Shown: positions 13,794 to 23,840 of the stretch, one piece after another
How positions within the stretch are numbered: position 1 is the stretch's first letter
Layout of the letters: the number at the start of each line of letters is the position of its first letter
From: Cellulosimicrobium sp. CUA-896
GTDB taxonomy: Bacteria; Actinomycetota; Actinomycetes; Actinomycetales; Cellulomonadaceae
Assembly: GCF_001942335.1 (NCBI RefSeq)
Contig: NZ_MKKH01000013.1
Span: forward strand, 1-64,000
Direction of reading: 5' to 3'
Length of the DNA: 64,000 nt
Notes under the pieces: generated by a model
The model's input: the letters and a program-made list of their open reading frames with translations, nothing else
The model's database searches: none
What the model was told of the DNA's origin: nothing
Made by a program: the position numbers and the translations under genes

Positions 13794-13817
13794 GCCGTCC
13801 GAGAACCGTCGGACGGC
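13794..13817. terminator. Bidirectional terminator, rbpA / O-methyltransferase
   Basis: Arms 13794-13802 and 13809-13817 form a 9-bp stem with a 6-base loop between the convergent rbpA and O-methyltransferase genes. Confidence 0.7.
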
Positions 13818-13856
13818 GGGGCGAGCGTGCGTGGACGCCGGCTCCCCGCCGGGAGG

Positions 13857-14561
13857 TCAGCCGACGACGCGTGCCAGCACGAACCCGTCGTAGCCCTTCT
13901 CGCCGACGGTCTGCAGGGCCGTCGCCTCGAGCCGCGGGTCGGCCGTGATCGCGTCGACGAGGCCGTGCACGCCGCGGACGTCCGGGTCATCCCCGCTCGG
14001 GCCGGCCACCGCCCCGCCCCGGACCGTGTTGTCGACGACGACGAGCGTGCCCGGGTGGGACAGGTGCAGCGCCAGGTCCAGGTACACCGGGTTGGACGGC
14101 TTGTCCGCGTCGACGAAGACGAGGTCGAACGCCTCGGCGCCGTCCTCGACGAGGCGGCGCAGGCTGTCGGCAGCGGGTGCCACCAGCACCTCGACCCGGT
14201 CCTCGAGACCGGCGGAGGCGAGGTTCTCGCGGGCGACGGCCGCGTGCCGCGGGTCGATCTCGCAGGTGACGAGCGAGTCATCGGGCGCGAGGGCGCGCGC
14301 CAGCCAGATCGTGGAGTACCCACCGAGGGTCCCGACCTCGAGGATGCGGCGGGCGCCGCACGCGAGCGCGAGGAGCTGGAGGAACCGGCCCTGCGCGGCC
14401 GAGACCTGGATGGCGGGCAGCCCGGCCTCGCGCGCGCGGCGGCGCGCGGCGGCGAGCACCGCGTCCTCGCCGACCAGCGGCGCGAAGTACGCGTCGACGG
14501 CGGCCCACGTCGACCGCGGGTCGTCCGGCGCCGCGCCGTGCGCAGCGGCGGAGGAGGTCAT
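13857..14561 (-). CDS. Class I SAM-dependent O-methyltransferase
   Basis: Resembles the catechol/caffeoyl-CoA O-methyltransferase family (Methyltransf_3). The 234-residue protein shows the SAM-binding motif ILEVGTLGGYSTIWLARAL (about residues 65-83), an acidic second motif VTCEIDPRHAAVAREN, and the metal/substrate motif DLVFVDADKPSNPVYLD with VVVDNTVRGG. The methyl acceptor is unknown. ATG 14561 overlaps the pgl stop as ATGA, so it is translated with the pentose-phosphate genes even though a metabolic link is not obvious. Confidence 0.85.
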   Translation of the reverse strand: MTSSAAAHGAAPDDPRSTWAAVDAYFAPLVGEDAVLAAARRRAREAGLPAIQVSAAQGRFLQLLALACGARRILEVGTLGGYSTIWLARALAPDDSLVTCEIDPRHAAVARENLASAGLEDRVEVLVAPAADSLRRLVEDGAEAFDLVFVDADKPSNPVYLDLALHLSHPGTLVVVDNTVRGGAVAGPSGDDPDVRGVHGLVDAITADPRLEATALQTVGEKGYDGFVLARVVG

Positions 14562-15343
14562 CGAGGGCCGTCCCCACTGCCGCTCCCGGGCACCGAGTCG
14601 CCCGCGGCGGCCGCGTCGACGAGCCACAGGGTGCGCTCGGTGCCGGCGACGCCGGCGGCAGGCGTCTCGTGGACGTCGGCGCCACCCAGCGCGGAGGCGA
14701 CGGCCGGGGCCTTCTCCTCCCCGGCGGCGACCACCCACACCTGCCGCGCGGCGGCGAGGGCCTCGAACGTAAGCGTGACGCGCTCGGGCGGGGGCTTCGG
14801 CGACCCGTGCACCCCGGCGGTCGGGACGCCGGTCACGTCCAGACCGGGGTGCCCGGGGAACAGCGAGGCGACGTGCCCGTCCGGCCCCATCCCGAGGAGC
14901 AGGACGTCGAACGCGGGGACGGCGGCGCCGTCGCCGGCGTGGCGGGCCAGCTCGGCGGCGTAGGCGGTGGCGGAGTCCTCCGGTGTCGGCGCCGCGTCGG
15001 CCGAGGGCATCGCGTGGACGTTGGCCGGCGGGAGCTGCGGGAGGTGGTCGAGCAGCGCGTCGCGCGCCTGCGTCTCGTTGCGGTCGCCGTCGCCCGCGGG
15101 CAGGAACCGCTCGTCGCCCCACCACAGGTGCACGCCGGTCCAGTCGACCGCGTCGCGGGCGGGGTGGCGCGCGAGCGCGGCGAGGCTCGCGATGCCGACC
15201 GTGCCTCCCGTCAGCACGACGTGGACGGGGCGCCGCACCGACTGCGCGTCGAGCAGCTCGGTCACGAGCCGCGAGGCCACCGCCTCGGCGAGCACCCCGC
15301 CGTCCGGGTGCACGACGACGCGCCGCCGCGTGCCGGCGGTCAC
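14558..15343 (-). CDS. pgl: 6-phosphogluconolactonase
   Basis: Hydrolyses 6-phosphogluconolactone in the oxidative pentose-phosphate pathway. The 261-residue protein has the sugar-phosphate isomerase-like fold with LTGGTVGIASLAAL, WWGDERFLPAGDGDRNE (the conserved DERxVP-like motif) and LLLGMGPDGHVASLFPGHP. GTG 15343 overlaps the opcA stop by four bases and the stop overlaps the methyltransferase start, so opcA, pgl and the methyltransferase are translationally coupled. Family length is normal. Confidence 0.95.
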   Translation of the reverse strand: MTAGTRRRVVVHPDGGVLAEAVASRLVTELLDAQSVRRPVHVVLTGGTVGIASLAALARHPARDAVDWTGVHLWWGDERFLPAGDGDRNETQARDALLDHLPQLPPANVHAMPSADAAPTPEDSATAYAAELARHAGDGAAVPAFDVLLLGMGPDGHVASLFPGHPGLDVTGVPTAGVHGSPKPPPERVTLTFEALAAARQVWVVAAGEEKAPAVASALGGADVHETPAAGVAGTERTLWLVDAAAAGDSVPGSGSGDGPR

Positions 15344-16260
15344 GCCCCGACCTTCGCGAGCCCGCGCGTCAGCACCTGGCCGTAGACCTCGTCGGGGTCG
15401 AGGCGGCGCAGCTCCTCGATGAGCGCCTCGCTCAGCGTGCGCAGCGGGAGCGCGACGCGGCGGTCGGGCTTGCCCGGCTGGCTGATCGTGACGACGCGTC
15501 CGTCGGGCCGGTCGAGGACGATCGGGCCGCTGTGCCGCTCGAGCGTGACCTTCGTGATCGCTTCCGCACCCTCGACGCGCACCAGCTCGGCCGGGCACCG
15601 GAGCCGCTCGCCCAGCCACGCGGCGAGGAGGTCGAGCGACGTGTGGCCCGCCTGCCCCTCGACGCGCACGTGCGTGACGGGGTCGAACGGCGGCTGGTCG
15701 AGCGCCGCCGCGATGAGGCCGCGCCAGAGGGTGACGCGCGCCCACGCGAGGTCGGAGTCGCCCGGTCCGTACGTCCGCGCGAGGGACGCGAGCGTCGCCT
15801 GGGGGTCGTCGGCCGCGATGGAGTCGGTGACGCGGCGCTGCGCCATCGCGCCGACCGGGTCCTGGTCGGGGGACGCGGGGGGCTGCCCCGGCCACCACAC
15901 GACGATCGGGGCGTCCGGCAGCAGCAGGGGCATCACGAGCGTGTCGGTGTGCTCGGACATCGGGCCCGACGCGCGGAGCACGACGACCTCGGAGGCGCCG
16001 GCGTCGCCGCCGACCCGGATCTGCGCGTCGAGGCCGGTGGACGTCTCGCGGGACGCGGGCGGTGCGACCACGACGATCCGGCACGGGTGCTCGCGGCTCG
16101 CGTCGTTCGCCGCCTCGATCGACCGCTCGATGTCGGCCTCCTCCGAGATGACGACGAGCGTGAGGACGCGGCCGAGCGCGATCGCGCCGCCCTCGTCGCG
16201 CAGCCGCACGAGCCGCTTGTTCACGGCGTTCGTCGTGGTGCCGGGCAGGTCGATGATCAT
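15340..16260 (-). CDS. opcA: Glucose-6-phosphate dehydrogenase assembly protein OpcA
   Basis: Actinobacterial and cyanobacterial protein required for full activity or assembly of glucose-6-phosphate dehydrogenase; in corynebacteria and cyanobacteria it also tunes the enzyme's redox sensitivity. The 306-residue protein starts MIIDLPGTTTNAVNKRLVRLR and carries HPCRIVVVAPP, the conserved PIVVWWPGQPP and a C-terminal segment PIVLDRPDGRVVTISQPGKPDR. GAGGAAC provides a ribosome binding site before ATG 16260. It lies directly downstream of zwf. Confidence 0.95.
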   Translation of the reverse strand: MIIDLPGTTTNAVNKRLVRLRDEGGAIALGRVLTLVVISEEADIERSIEAANDASREHPCRIVVVAPPASRETSTGLDAQIRVGGDAGASEVVVLRASGPMSEHTDTLVMPLLLPDAPIVVWWPGQPPASPDQDPVGAMAQRRVTDSIAADDPQATLASLARTYGPGDSDLAWARVTLWRGLIAAALDQPPFDPVTHVRVEGQAGHTSLDLLAAWLGERLRCPAELVRVEGAEAITKVTLERHSGPIVLDRPDGRVVTISQPGKPDRRVALPLRTLSEALIEELRRLDPDEVYGQVLTRGLAKVGA

Positions 16261-16333
16261 CGCGGGTTCCTCCCCGGTCGGGTGGTGGCGGTGCGCTGGT
16301 CGGTGCGGGGGCGCGGCGCGGGCGCCGGAGCCG

Positions 16334-17874
16334 TCACGGCCGCCGCCAGGTGCGGCCGTCGCGCGCGAGCATCTCGTCGGCGGACGCGGGGCCCCAGGTG
16401 CCCGACCGGTACGGCTCGGGCGTGCCCTTCGCCGCCCAGTGCGCCGTGATCGGGTCGAGGATCTTCCACGACAGCTCGACCTCCTCGCGCGTCGGGAACA
16501 GCGGCGGGTCCCCGAGGAGGACGTCGAGGATGAGCCGCTCGTAGGCCTCGGGGGAGGACTCGGTGAACGAGTGCCCGTACCCGAAGTCCATCGTCACGTC
16601 CCGCACCTCCATGGCGGTGCCGGGGACCTTGGCGCCGAACCGCATCGTGACGCCCTCGTCCGGCTGGACGCGGATCACGAGGGCGTTGTTGCCGAGCTCG
16701 GACGCCTGGGAGCTCTCGAACGGCAGGTGCGGTGCCTTCTTGAACACGACCGCGACCTCGGTGACGCGCCGGCCCAGGCGCTTGCCCGTCCGCAGGTAGA
16801 AGGGCACGCCCGCCCAGCGGCGGTTGTCGACGTCCACGCGGACCGCCGCGTAGGTCTCGGTCGCCGAGTCGGCCGGGATGCCGTCCTCGTCGAGGAACCC
16901 GATGACCTCCTCGCCGCCCTGCCACCCGGCGGTGTACTGGCCGCGGGCGGTGTGGCGCGACAGGTCGTGCGGCACGCGGACCGAGGACAGCGCCTTGATC
17001 TTCTCGGCGCGCAGCGACGGGGCGTCGAACGAGACCGGCTCCTCCATGGCGACGAGGGCGAGGAGCTGCAGGAGGTGGTTCTGGATGACGTCGCGCGCGG
17101 CGCCGATGCCGTCGTAGTACCCCGCGCGCCCCCGATGCCGATGTCCTCCGCCATCGTGATCTGGACGTGGTCGACGTAGTTCGCGTTCCAGATCGGCTCG
17201 AACATCTGGTTCGCGAAGCGCAGGGCGAGGAGGTTCTGGACCGTCTCCTTGCCGAGGTAGTGGTCGATCCGGAACACGGAGTCGGGCGGGAAGACCTCGG
17301 ACACGACGGCGTCGAGCTCGCGTGCGCTCTCGAGGTCGTGACCGAACGGCTTCTCGATGACGACGCGGCGCCACGCGTCGCCCTCCGAGCGGGACAGGCC
17401 CGACTCGGCGAGCTGGCGGCACACGACGGGGAAGCCGCTCGGGGGCACGGACAGGTAGAACGCGTGGTTCCCCCCGGTGCCGCGCTCGGCGTCGAGCGTC
17501 TCGACCGTCCGGCGCAGGCGCTCGAACGCCTCGTCGTCGTCGAAGGTGCCCTGCACGAACCGGATGCCCTCGGCGAGCTGGCGCCACGTCGCCTCCCGGA
17601 AGGGGGTGCGGGCGTGCTCCTTGACGGCGTCGTGGACGACCTGCGCGAAGTCCTGGTCCTCCCAGTCGCGGCGGGCGAAGCCCGTGAGGGCGAACCCGGG
17701 CGGCAGCAGGCCGCGGTTCGCGAGGTCGTACACCGCGGGCATGAGCTTCTTGCGCGCGAGGTCGCCCGTCACGCCGAAAATGACGAGCCCGCAGGGCCCG
17801 GCGATCCGGGGCAGCCGCAGGTCGGAGGGGTCGCGCAGCGGGTTGTGCTCTGCCGAGATTGTGGCCGGTCTCAC
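16334..17874 (-). CDS. zwf: Glucose-6-phosphate 1-dehydrogenase
   Basis: First enzyme of the oxidative pentose-phosphate pathway, making NADPH and 6-phosphogluconolactone. The restored protein is 513 residues. Seen are the nucleotide-binding motif GVTGDLARKKLMPAVYDL, EKPFGHDLESA, the active-site motif RIDHYLGKETVQNLLALRF, and a C-terminal half with KVPGTAMEVRDVTMDF. One G is missing near 17132 (a run of six read as five) between EDIGIGG and RAGYYDGIGAARD. GTG 17874 gives the residues VRPATISAEHNPLRDP; a slightly later start is possible. Neighbours opcA and pgl continue the pathway. Confidence 0.95.
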
Positions 17875-17919
17875 CTGTTGGCACCGTTCCGTTCGAGGGT
17901 GGTGGGGGAGGTCTGGGAA

Positions 17920-17954
17920 GGCGTGCCGCGATCCTAGGAGGACCGCGGCACGCC
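17920..17954 (-). terminator. Hairpin between tal and zwf
   Basis: A perfect 11-bp stem (17920-17930 with 17944-17954) with a 13-base loop lies between the tal stop (17985) and the zwf start (17874). Probably a partial terminator or processing site within the tkt-tal-zwf series. Confidence 0.6.
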
Positions 17955-17984
17955 GGTGCGGCGATGCCCGCGTGGCGGGACGCG

Positions 17985-19118
17985 TCAGCCGCGGGGCGCG
18001 GCGTCGCGCAGGCCGTCGCGGGTCGTGTCGAGCAGCTCCGTCCAGCTGTCCTCGAACTTGCGCACGCCCTCGCGCTCGAGGTCGTGCGTCACCTCGGTCA
18101 TCGAGATGCCCTCGGACTCCACGGCCTCGATCGTGCGTCGTGCCGCGTCGGCGCCGCCCACGACCGTGTCCCCGGTGACGGCGCCGTGGTCGGCGAACGC
18201 CTGCAGCGTGGCCTCGGGCATCGTGTTGACGACGCCGTCCGTCACGAGCTCGGAGACGTACATCGTGTCGGGGTACTCGGGGTTCTTCACCCCGGTCGAC
18301 GCCCACAGCGGCCGCTGCGGGCGCGCGCCGGCCGCGGCGAGCGAGCGCCAGCGGTCGGTGCCCACGAACTCCTGGTACGCCTCGAAGGCGAGCCGCGCGT
18401 TGGCGATCGCGGCGCGGCCCCGCAGGTCGAGCGCCTCGGGCGTGCCGACCTTCTCCAGCGCGGCGTCCACCGCGCTGTCCACGCGCGAGACGAAGAACGA
18501 GGCGACCGAGCCGATCGGCGCGAGGTCGATCCCGGCCGCGCGGGCCTGCTCCAGCCCCGTCGCGAACGCGTCCATGACCGCGCGGTACCGCTCGAGCGAG
18601 AAGATGAGGGTCACGTTCACGCTGATGCCCTTCGCGAGCGTCTGCGTGATCGCGTCGAGCCCCGTGAGCGTGGCGGGGATCTTGATGTAGACGTTGGGCC
18701 GGTCGATCGTGCGCCACAGGCGCTCGGCGACCTCGACGGTCGCCGACGCGTCCTCGTCCGCGAGCCGTGGGTCCACCTCGATGGACACGCGACCGTCGAC
18801 GCCGTCGGTCGCGTCGTGGACGGGCCGCAGGAGGTCGGCGGCGGCGCGCACGTCGTCCGTGGTGATGCGCTCGACCGCCGCCTCGACGTCGGCCCCGTCG
18901 CGGGCGAGCTCGGCGAGCTGCGCGTCGTACGCGTCGCCCTTGGCGAGGGCCGAGGCGAAGATCGTCGGGTTCGTCGTCACGCCCACGACGCCGCGCTCGG
19001 CGACGAGGTCGGCGAGGTTGCCGGTGCGCAGCCGTTCGCGCGACAGGTCGTCGAGCCAGATGGACACGCCCGCCTGGCGGAGCTGGTCGATGGGGCCGGG
19101 GACGGTGGTCTGCGTCAT
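17985..19118 (-). CDS. tal: Transaldolase
   Basis: Moves a dihydroxyacetone unit between sugar phosphates in the non-oxidative pentose-phosphate pathway. The intact 377-residue protein is of the longer actinobacterial type. It shows [27 protein letters not shown], the Schiff-base lysine in [26 protein letters not shown] and the late motif [23 protein letters not shown] 19118 is preceded by GAGAGGACT. It lies between tkt and zwf as in related genomes. Confidence 0.97.
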   Translation of the reverse strand: MTQTTVPGPIDQLRQAGVSIWLDDLSRERLRTGNLADLVAERGVVGVTTNPTIFASALAKGDAYDAQLAELARDGADVEAAVERITTDDVRAAADLLRPVHDATDGVDGRVSIEVDPRLADEDASATVEVAERLWRTIDRPNVYIKIPATLTGLDAITQTLAKGISVNVTLIFSLERYRAVMDAFATGLEQARAAGIDLAPIGSVASFFVSRVDSAVDAALEKVGTPEALDLRGRAAIANARLAFEAYQEFVGTDRWRSLAAAGARPQRPLWASTGVKNPEYPDTMYVSELVTDGVVNTMPEATLQAFADHGAVTGDTVVGGADAARRTIEAVESEGISMTEVTHDLEREGVRKFEDSWTELLDTTRDGLRDAAPRG

Positions 19119-19254
19119 CAGGAGTCCTCTCGTGGTGCCTCGAGGTGCTGCCGGGACGCCTCCGTCCCGGCGTGCCGCGCAGGGCTCGCGGTCCGTCGCG
19201 CGGCGGGCCGGGGTGGGGCGCCGGACCGGGCCCCACCCCGGAATCTACGACCGG

Positions 19255-21417
19255 TCAGTCGACGTCGCCAGTGCCGCCCTCGGTGGGCTTGGCCGGGCCG
19301 CCGGGCGCGTCGCCGCCGCGGGCCGCGGCGATCGAGTCGCGCGCCGCGGACGCCACGGCCTCGGCCGTGATGCCGAACTCGCGGTACAGGACCTTGTAGT
19401 CCGCCGAGGCCCCGTAGTGCTCGAGGCTGACGGTGCGGCCGGCGTCACCGACGAGCTCGTGCCACCCCTGCGCGACGCCCGCCTCCACGGACACGCGGGC
19501 CCGCACGGCCGCCGGCAGGACGGACTCGCGGTAGGCGTCGTCCTGGAGGTCGTACCACTCGCGGCTCGGGAGCGACACGACGCGGGCGGCGACCCCCTCG
19601 GCGGCGAGCAGCTCGCGCGCCTCGACGGCGAGCTGCACCTCGGACCCGGTGCCGATGAGGATGACGTCCGGCGTGCCCTCGGTGTCGAGCAGCACGTAGC
19701 CGCCGCGCGCGGTGCCCGACGCGTCGGCGTAGCCCTCGGTGCCGCGCGGGAACGTCGGCACGCCCTGGCGCGTGAGGATCAGGCCGGCCGGACGCTCGGT
19801 CGTCTCGAGGATCGTGCGCCACGCCCAGGCGACCTCGTTCGCGTCCGCGGGGCGCACGACGTCCAGGCCCGGGATGGCGCGCAGCGCGGCGAGGTGCTCG
19901 ACCGGCTGGTGCGTCGGGCCGTCCTCGCCGAGGCCGATCGAGTCGTGCGTCCACACGAACGTCGTCGGGATCTGCATGAGGGCCGCGAGGCGCACCGCGG
20001 GGCGCATGTAGTCGGAGAACGTGAGGAACGTGCCGCCGTAGACCCGCGTCCCGCCGTGCAGGACGATCCCGTTGAGGATCGAGCCCATCGCGTGCTCACG
20101 GATGCCGAAGTGCAGCGTGCGCCCGTACTCGTTGCCCGGGAACTTCTTCGTGGAGTGCTCGACGGGCACGAACGACGGCTCGCCGTCCATCGTGGTGTTG
20201 TTCGAGCCCGCGAGGTCGGCCGAGCCGCCCCACAGCTCGGGCAGCACGTCCTTCAGCGCGGTCAGGACCTTGCCCGACGCCGCGCGGGTCGCCACCGCCT
20301 TGCCGGGCTCGAACGTCGGCAGCTCGTCCTGCCAGCCCCCGGGCAGCTCGCGTCGCGCGAGGCGGTCGAGGAGCTCGACGCCGGCGGGGTTGGCCGTGCG
20401 CCACGCCTCGAACGCCGTGTCCCACGCGCTGCGGCGGTCCGACTGCCGCTCGGCGACCGAGCGCGTGTGCGCGAGCACGTCGTCGTCGACCGCGAACGTC
20501 GCCTCGGGGTCGAGGCCGAGCTCGATCTTGAGCCCGCGCACCTCGTCCGCGCCCATCGCGGAGCCGTGGATGCCGCCCGTGTTCTGCTTGGTGGGGGAGG
20601 GCCAGCCGATGATGGTGCGCAGCGCGATGATCGACGGCTTGCCCGTCTCCGTGCGCGCGGCCTCGAGCGCCGCGGCGAGCTGGTCGACGTCCTCGCCGTA
20701 GCCGGTGCCGTCGTTGGTCCAGTCGACCCGCTGGGTGTGCCAGCCGTACGCCTCGTAACGCGCGAGGACGTCCTCGGTGAAGGCGATGTCCGTGTCGTCC
20801 TCGATGGAGATCTTGTTGTCGTCCCAGATCACCACGAGGTTGCCGAGCTGCTGGTGGCCCGCGAGGGAGGACGCCTCGGAGGTCACGCCCTCCTGGAGGT
20901 CGCCGTCGGAGGCGATGACGTAGACGTGGTGGTCGAACGGCGAGTCGCCCGGGGCGGCGTTCGGGTCGAGCAGTCCGCGCTCGCGACGGGCCGCGAACGC
21001 CATGCCGACGGCGGAGGCCAGGCCCTGGCCGAGCGGGCCGGTCGTGATCTCGACGCCGTTCGTGTGCTTGTACTCGGGGTGCCCGGGGGTCTGGGAGCCC
21101 CACGTGCGCAGCGCGGCGATGTCGTCGAGCTCGAGCCCGTAGCCCGCGAGGAAGAGCTGCAGGTAGATCGTGAGCGACGAGTGGCCCGCCGAGAGCACGA
21201 ACCGGTCGCGACCGACCCAGTGCGAGTCCGCGGGGTCGTGGCGCATGACCTTCTGGAACAGCAGGTAGGCCGCGGGGGCCAGGGAGATCGCGGTGCCGGG
21301 GTGGCCGTTGCCGACCTTCTCCACGGCGTCGGCGGCGAGCGCCTTGATCGCCTTGACGGCCCGGTCGTCCAGGTCCGTCCAGTCCAGGGGCGTGTGAGCA
21401 GGGGACAACGCGTTCAC
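19255..21417 (-). CDS. tkt: Transketolase
   Basis: Thiamine-diphosphate enzyme that transfers two-carbon units in the pentose-phosphate pathway. The intact 720-residue protein shows VGNGHPGTAISLAPAAYLLF, the ThDP/Mg motif SDGDLQEGVTSEASS with WDDNKISIEDDT, GWPSPTKQNTGGIHGSAMG, and the pyrimidine-domain motifs FGIREHAMGSI and THDSIGLGEDGPTHQPVEHL. The GTG at 21417 (MNALSPAHTPLDW) is the chosen start. First gene of the minus-strand pentose-phosphate series, divergent from ctaB, with a candidate promoter at 21567-21572. Confidence 0.97.
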   Translation of the reverse strand: MNALSPAHTPLDWTDLDDRAVKAIKALAADAVEKVGNGHPGTAISLAPAAYLLFQKVMRHDPADSHWVGRDRFVLSAGHSSLTIYLQLFLAGYGLELDDIAALRTWGSQTPGHPEYKHTNGVEITTGPLGQGLASAVGMAFAARRERGLLDPNAAPGDSPFDHHVYVIASDGDLQEGVTSEASSLAGHQQLGNLVVIWDDNKISIEDDTDIAFTEDVLARYEAYGWHTQRVDWTNDGTGYGEDVDQLAAALEAARTETGKPSIIALRTIIGWPSPTKQNTGGIHGSAMGADEVRGLKIELGLDPEATFAVDDDVLAHTRSVAERQSDRRSAWDTAFEAWRTANPAGVELLDRLARRELPGGWQDELPTFEPGKAVATRAASGKVLTALKDVLPELWGGSADLAGSNNTTMDGEPSFVPVEHSTKKFPGNEYGRTLHFGIREHAMGSILNGIVLHGGTRVYGGTFLTFSDYMRPAVRLAALMQIPTTFVWTHDSIGLGEDGPTHQPVEHLAALRAIPGLDVVRPADANEVAWAWRTILETTERPAGLILTRQGVPTFPRGTEGYADASGTARGGYVLLDTEGTPDVILIGTGSEVQLAVEARELLAAEGVAARVVSLPSREWYDLQDDAYRESVLPAAVRARVSVEAGVAQGWHELVGDAGRTVSLEHYGASADYKVLYREFGITAEAVASAARDSIAAARGGDAPGGPAKPTEGGTGDVD

Positions 21418-21779
21418 CGAACCTCATTCCCGTCCGGAGCGCGCGGCCCCGGATCGTCGCGACATCTCGAAGCAGGCCGTCGGGCGCTCCCGGCCGGGCC
21501 GGTGGTCCGAGCGCGGCGTGCGCCCCGGAGGAGCGGTCGCGCGCCGCGGCGAGCCTGCGCCTCCAGCCTATACGCGTCGTGCGCGCGCGCCCGGTGGGTG
21601 ACCACAGGGTGGATCGCGGCTCCGGTCCGCTGGCGTCCGCGACACGGCCGGGGCGGATCTCACACGCCCCGCGGGCCCGGTGGGTCGGTGTCCCGGCGGG
21701 GCGCGACGTACGATGAGCAGCGGACGGCCGGCGGACCGTCCCCGCTCGCCCCCCACCTCAGAACGGAACACCGAAGCGC
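21418..21779. promoter_or_regulatory. Divergent promoter region tkt / ctaB
   Basis: 362 bases between divergent genes. On the minus strand TATAGG (21567-21572) is a good -10 box for tkt, giving a leader of about 140 bases. On the plus strand TACGAT (21709-21714) is a -10-like box for ctaB with a leader of about 60 bases. I see no gene here. Confidence 0.45.
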
Positions 21780-22791
21780 GTGCACACCACGAGCCAGGCA
21801 CCGATCGACGGCACCGGAGTCCCGTCGCGCACCGCGCCGACCCCTGGGCCGGGCGCTCGTCGGAGGCGGCGGCCGCGCCGGGTGACCGCACGCCCGTCGG
21901 CGCCGCGGGTGGAAGGGGCGCGTCGGCGCGTACGTCGCGCTGACGAAGCCGCGCATCATCGAGCTCCTGCTCGTGACGACCCTGCCGACGATGATCCTCG
22001 CGCAGGGCGGCATGCCCGGCGTGTGGCTCGTCCTCGCGACGCTCGTGGGCGGCGCGCTCGCGGCGGGCTCGGCGAACGCCTACAACTGCTACCTCGACCG
22101 CGACATCGACGAGGTCATGAACCGCACGAAGCGGCGTCCGCTCGTCACGGGCGAGGTGACGCCGCGCGCCGCGCTCGTGTTCGCCACCGTCCTCGGCGTC
22201 GTGGCGCTCGTGTGGTTCGCCGTGCTCGTCAACGCGGTGTCGGCCTGGCTGACGTTCGCCGCGATCGCGATCTACGTCGTCGGCTACACGATGATCCTCA
22301 AGCGCCGCACGCCGCAGAACATCGTGTGGGGCGGCATCGCCGGGTGCATGCCCGTCTTCATCGGCTGGTCCGCCGTCACGGGCTCGCTGAGCTGGGCGGC
22401 GCTCGCCCTGTTCCTCGTCATCTTCTTCTGGACGCCGCCGCACTACTGGCCGCTGTCCATGAAGTTCCGGCGCGACTACGCGACGGCCGGCGTGCCGATG
22501 CTCCCGGTCGTCGCGGACGACCGCCGGGTCGCGGTGGAGATGATCGTCTACGGCCTGGCCATGGTGGCGTCGTCGCTCGCGCTGTGGCCGCTCGCCGGCA
22601 TGACGTGGTTCTACGGCGTCGTCGCCACCGCGCTCGGTGCGTGGTTCATGTGGTCGTGCGTGACGATGCTGCGGCGCGCCAAGGACCCCTCGCGCGGCAA
22701 GATCGGCGCGATGAAGGTGTTCCACGCGTCCATCACGTACCTGACCCTGCTGTTCGTCGCGGTCGCGGTCGACGTCTTCCTGCCCTGGTGA
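21780..22791 (+). CDS. ctaB: Heme O synthase (protoheme IX farnesyltransferase)
   Basis: UbiA-family membrane prenyltransferase that attaches farnesyl to heme B, needed for aa3-type cytochrome oxidase. Restored length is 337 residues. Seen are the first aspartate-rich motif [18 protein letters not shown], followed by RPLVTGEV, the second motif [13 protein letters not shown], and about eight to nine membrane helices. The N-terminal 55 residues are rich in Ala, Pro and Gly and precede [19 protein letters not shown]. Two bases are missing, near 21850 (CC-GGG context) and near 21917 (a G run); repair links GTG 21780 to the core. ctaB next to tkt is a common actinobacterial order. The stop overlaps xerD (GTGA). 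Confidence 0.93.
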
Positions 22792-23768
22792 GCGGGCAGG
22801 CGCCGGTGAGCGGGTCCCCGGGACCGGCGACCGGCGTGCCCGGCGCGCTCGACCGCGCCGCCCGCGAGTACCTCGCCCACCTCGCCGTCGAGCGCGGGCT
22901 GTCCGCGAACACGGTCGCCGCCTACCGGCGCGACCTCGCGCGCTACGTCGCGTTCCTCGCGCAGCGCGGCAACCACGCGGTGCGCGACGTCGACGCGGAC
23001 GACGTCGCCGCCTACGTCACGGCGCTGCGCACCGGGGCCGACGGCGGCGCGAGCCTCTCGGCGTCGTCGACCGCGCGCTCCGTGGCGGCCGTGCGGGGAT
23101 GGCACCGCTTCTGCACCGCGGAGGGCCTCGCCGAGGTGGACCCGTCCGCCGACGTGCGCCCGCCCGCGCAGGGCAAGCGGCTGCCGAAGGCCATCTCGAC
23201 GGACGAGGTCGAGCGCATCCTCGAGGCGGCGAGCTCCGGCGACGGGCCCGGGCCGTTGCGCGACCGCGCCCTGCTCGAGCTCGTGTACTCGACCGGCGCG
23301 CGCATCTCGGAGGCGGTGAGCCTCGACGTCGACGACCTGGACCTCGCGAGCGGCGCCGTCCGCCTGCTCGGCAAGGGCGGCAAGGAGCGCGTCGTCCCCG
23401 TCGGCTCGTTCGCCCGGCGCGCGCTCGACGCGTACCTCGTGCGCGGTCGTCCGGCGCTCGCGGCCGGCGGGCGCGGCACGCCGGCCGTGTTCCTCAACAC
23501 CCGGGGGGCGCGCCTGTCGCGCCAGAGCGCGTGGGCGGTGCTGCGCACGGCCGCCGAGCGCGCGGGGATCGACCGGCCGGAGCGGATCTCGCCGCACACG
23601 CTGCGCCACTCCTTCGCGACGCACCTGCTCGCGGGCGGCGCCGACGTCCGCGTCGTGCAGGAGCTGCTGGGCCACGCCTCGGTGACGACGACGCAGATCT
23701 ACACGCTCGTGACGCCGGACACGCTGCGCGAGGTGTACACCGCCGCGCACCCGCGCGCCCTCGGCTGA
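22788..23768 (+). CDS. xerD: Site-specific tyrosine recombinase XerD
   Basis: Resolves chromosome dimers at dif together with XerC. The 326-residue protein has an N-terminal SAM-like core-binding domain (about residues 18-115, [20 protein letters not shown]) and a C-terminal catalytic domain. Catalytic residues are visible: Arg in [12 protein letters not shown], Lys in [25 protein letters not shown] (HxxR), the second His in [14 protein letters not shown], and the nucleophilic Tyr in that same motif. Being upstream of parA and scpAB and lacking att sites or phage genes, it is the housekeeping enzyme, not a prophage integrase. Start GTG 22788 overlaps the ctaB stop. Confidence 0.94.
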   Translation: MSGQAPVSGSPGPATGVPGALDRAAREYLAHLAVERGLSANTVAAYRRDLARYVAFLAQRGNHAVRDVDADDVAAYVTALRTGADGGASLSASSTARSVAAVRGWHRFCTAEGLAEVDPSADVRPPAQGKRLPKAISTDEVERILEAASSGDGPGPLRDRALLELVYSTGARISEAVSLDVDDLDLASGAVRLLGKGGKERVVPVGSFARRALDAYLVRGRPALAAGGRGTPAVFLNTRGARLSRQSAWAVLRTAAERAGIDRPERISPHTLRHSFATHLLAGGADVRVVQELLGHASVTTTQIYTLVTPDTLREVYTAAHPRALG

Positions 23769-23827
23769 CGCGACGGCCGAGCGCGCCACGCGGGGCGCGG
23801 ACACCGGCCCGCCGCAGGGTCCTGCGA

Positions 23828-23833
23828 TACCGT
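23828..23833 (+). promoter_or_regulatory. -10 box deciding the parA start
   Basis: TACCGT is followed by seven bases and the GTG at 23841. It overlaps the alternative GTG at 23832, which supports 23841 as the real, leaderless start. Confidence 0.45.
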
Positions 23834-23840
23834 GGCGGAC

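Noticed and set aside
22788-23768. Prophage or genomic-island integrase
   Set aside because: The gene sits in the conserved ctaB-xerD-parA-scpAB order with no attachment repeats or phage genes; it is housekeeping XerD.
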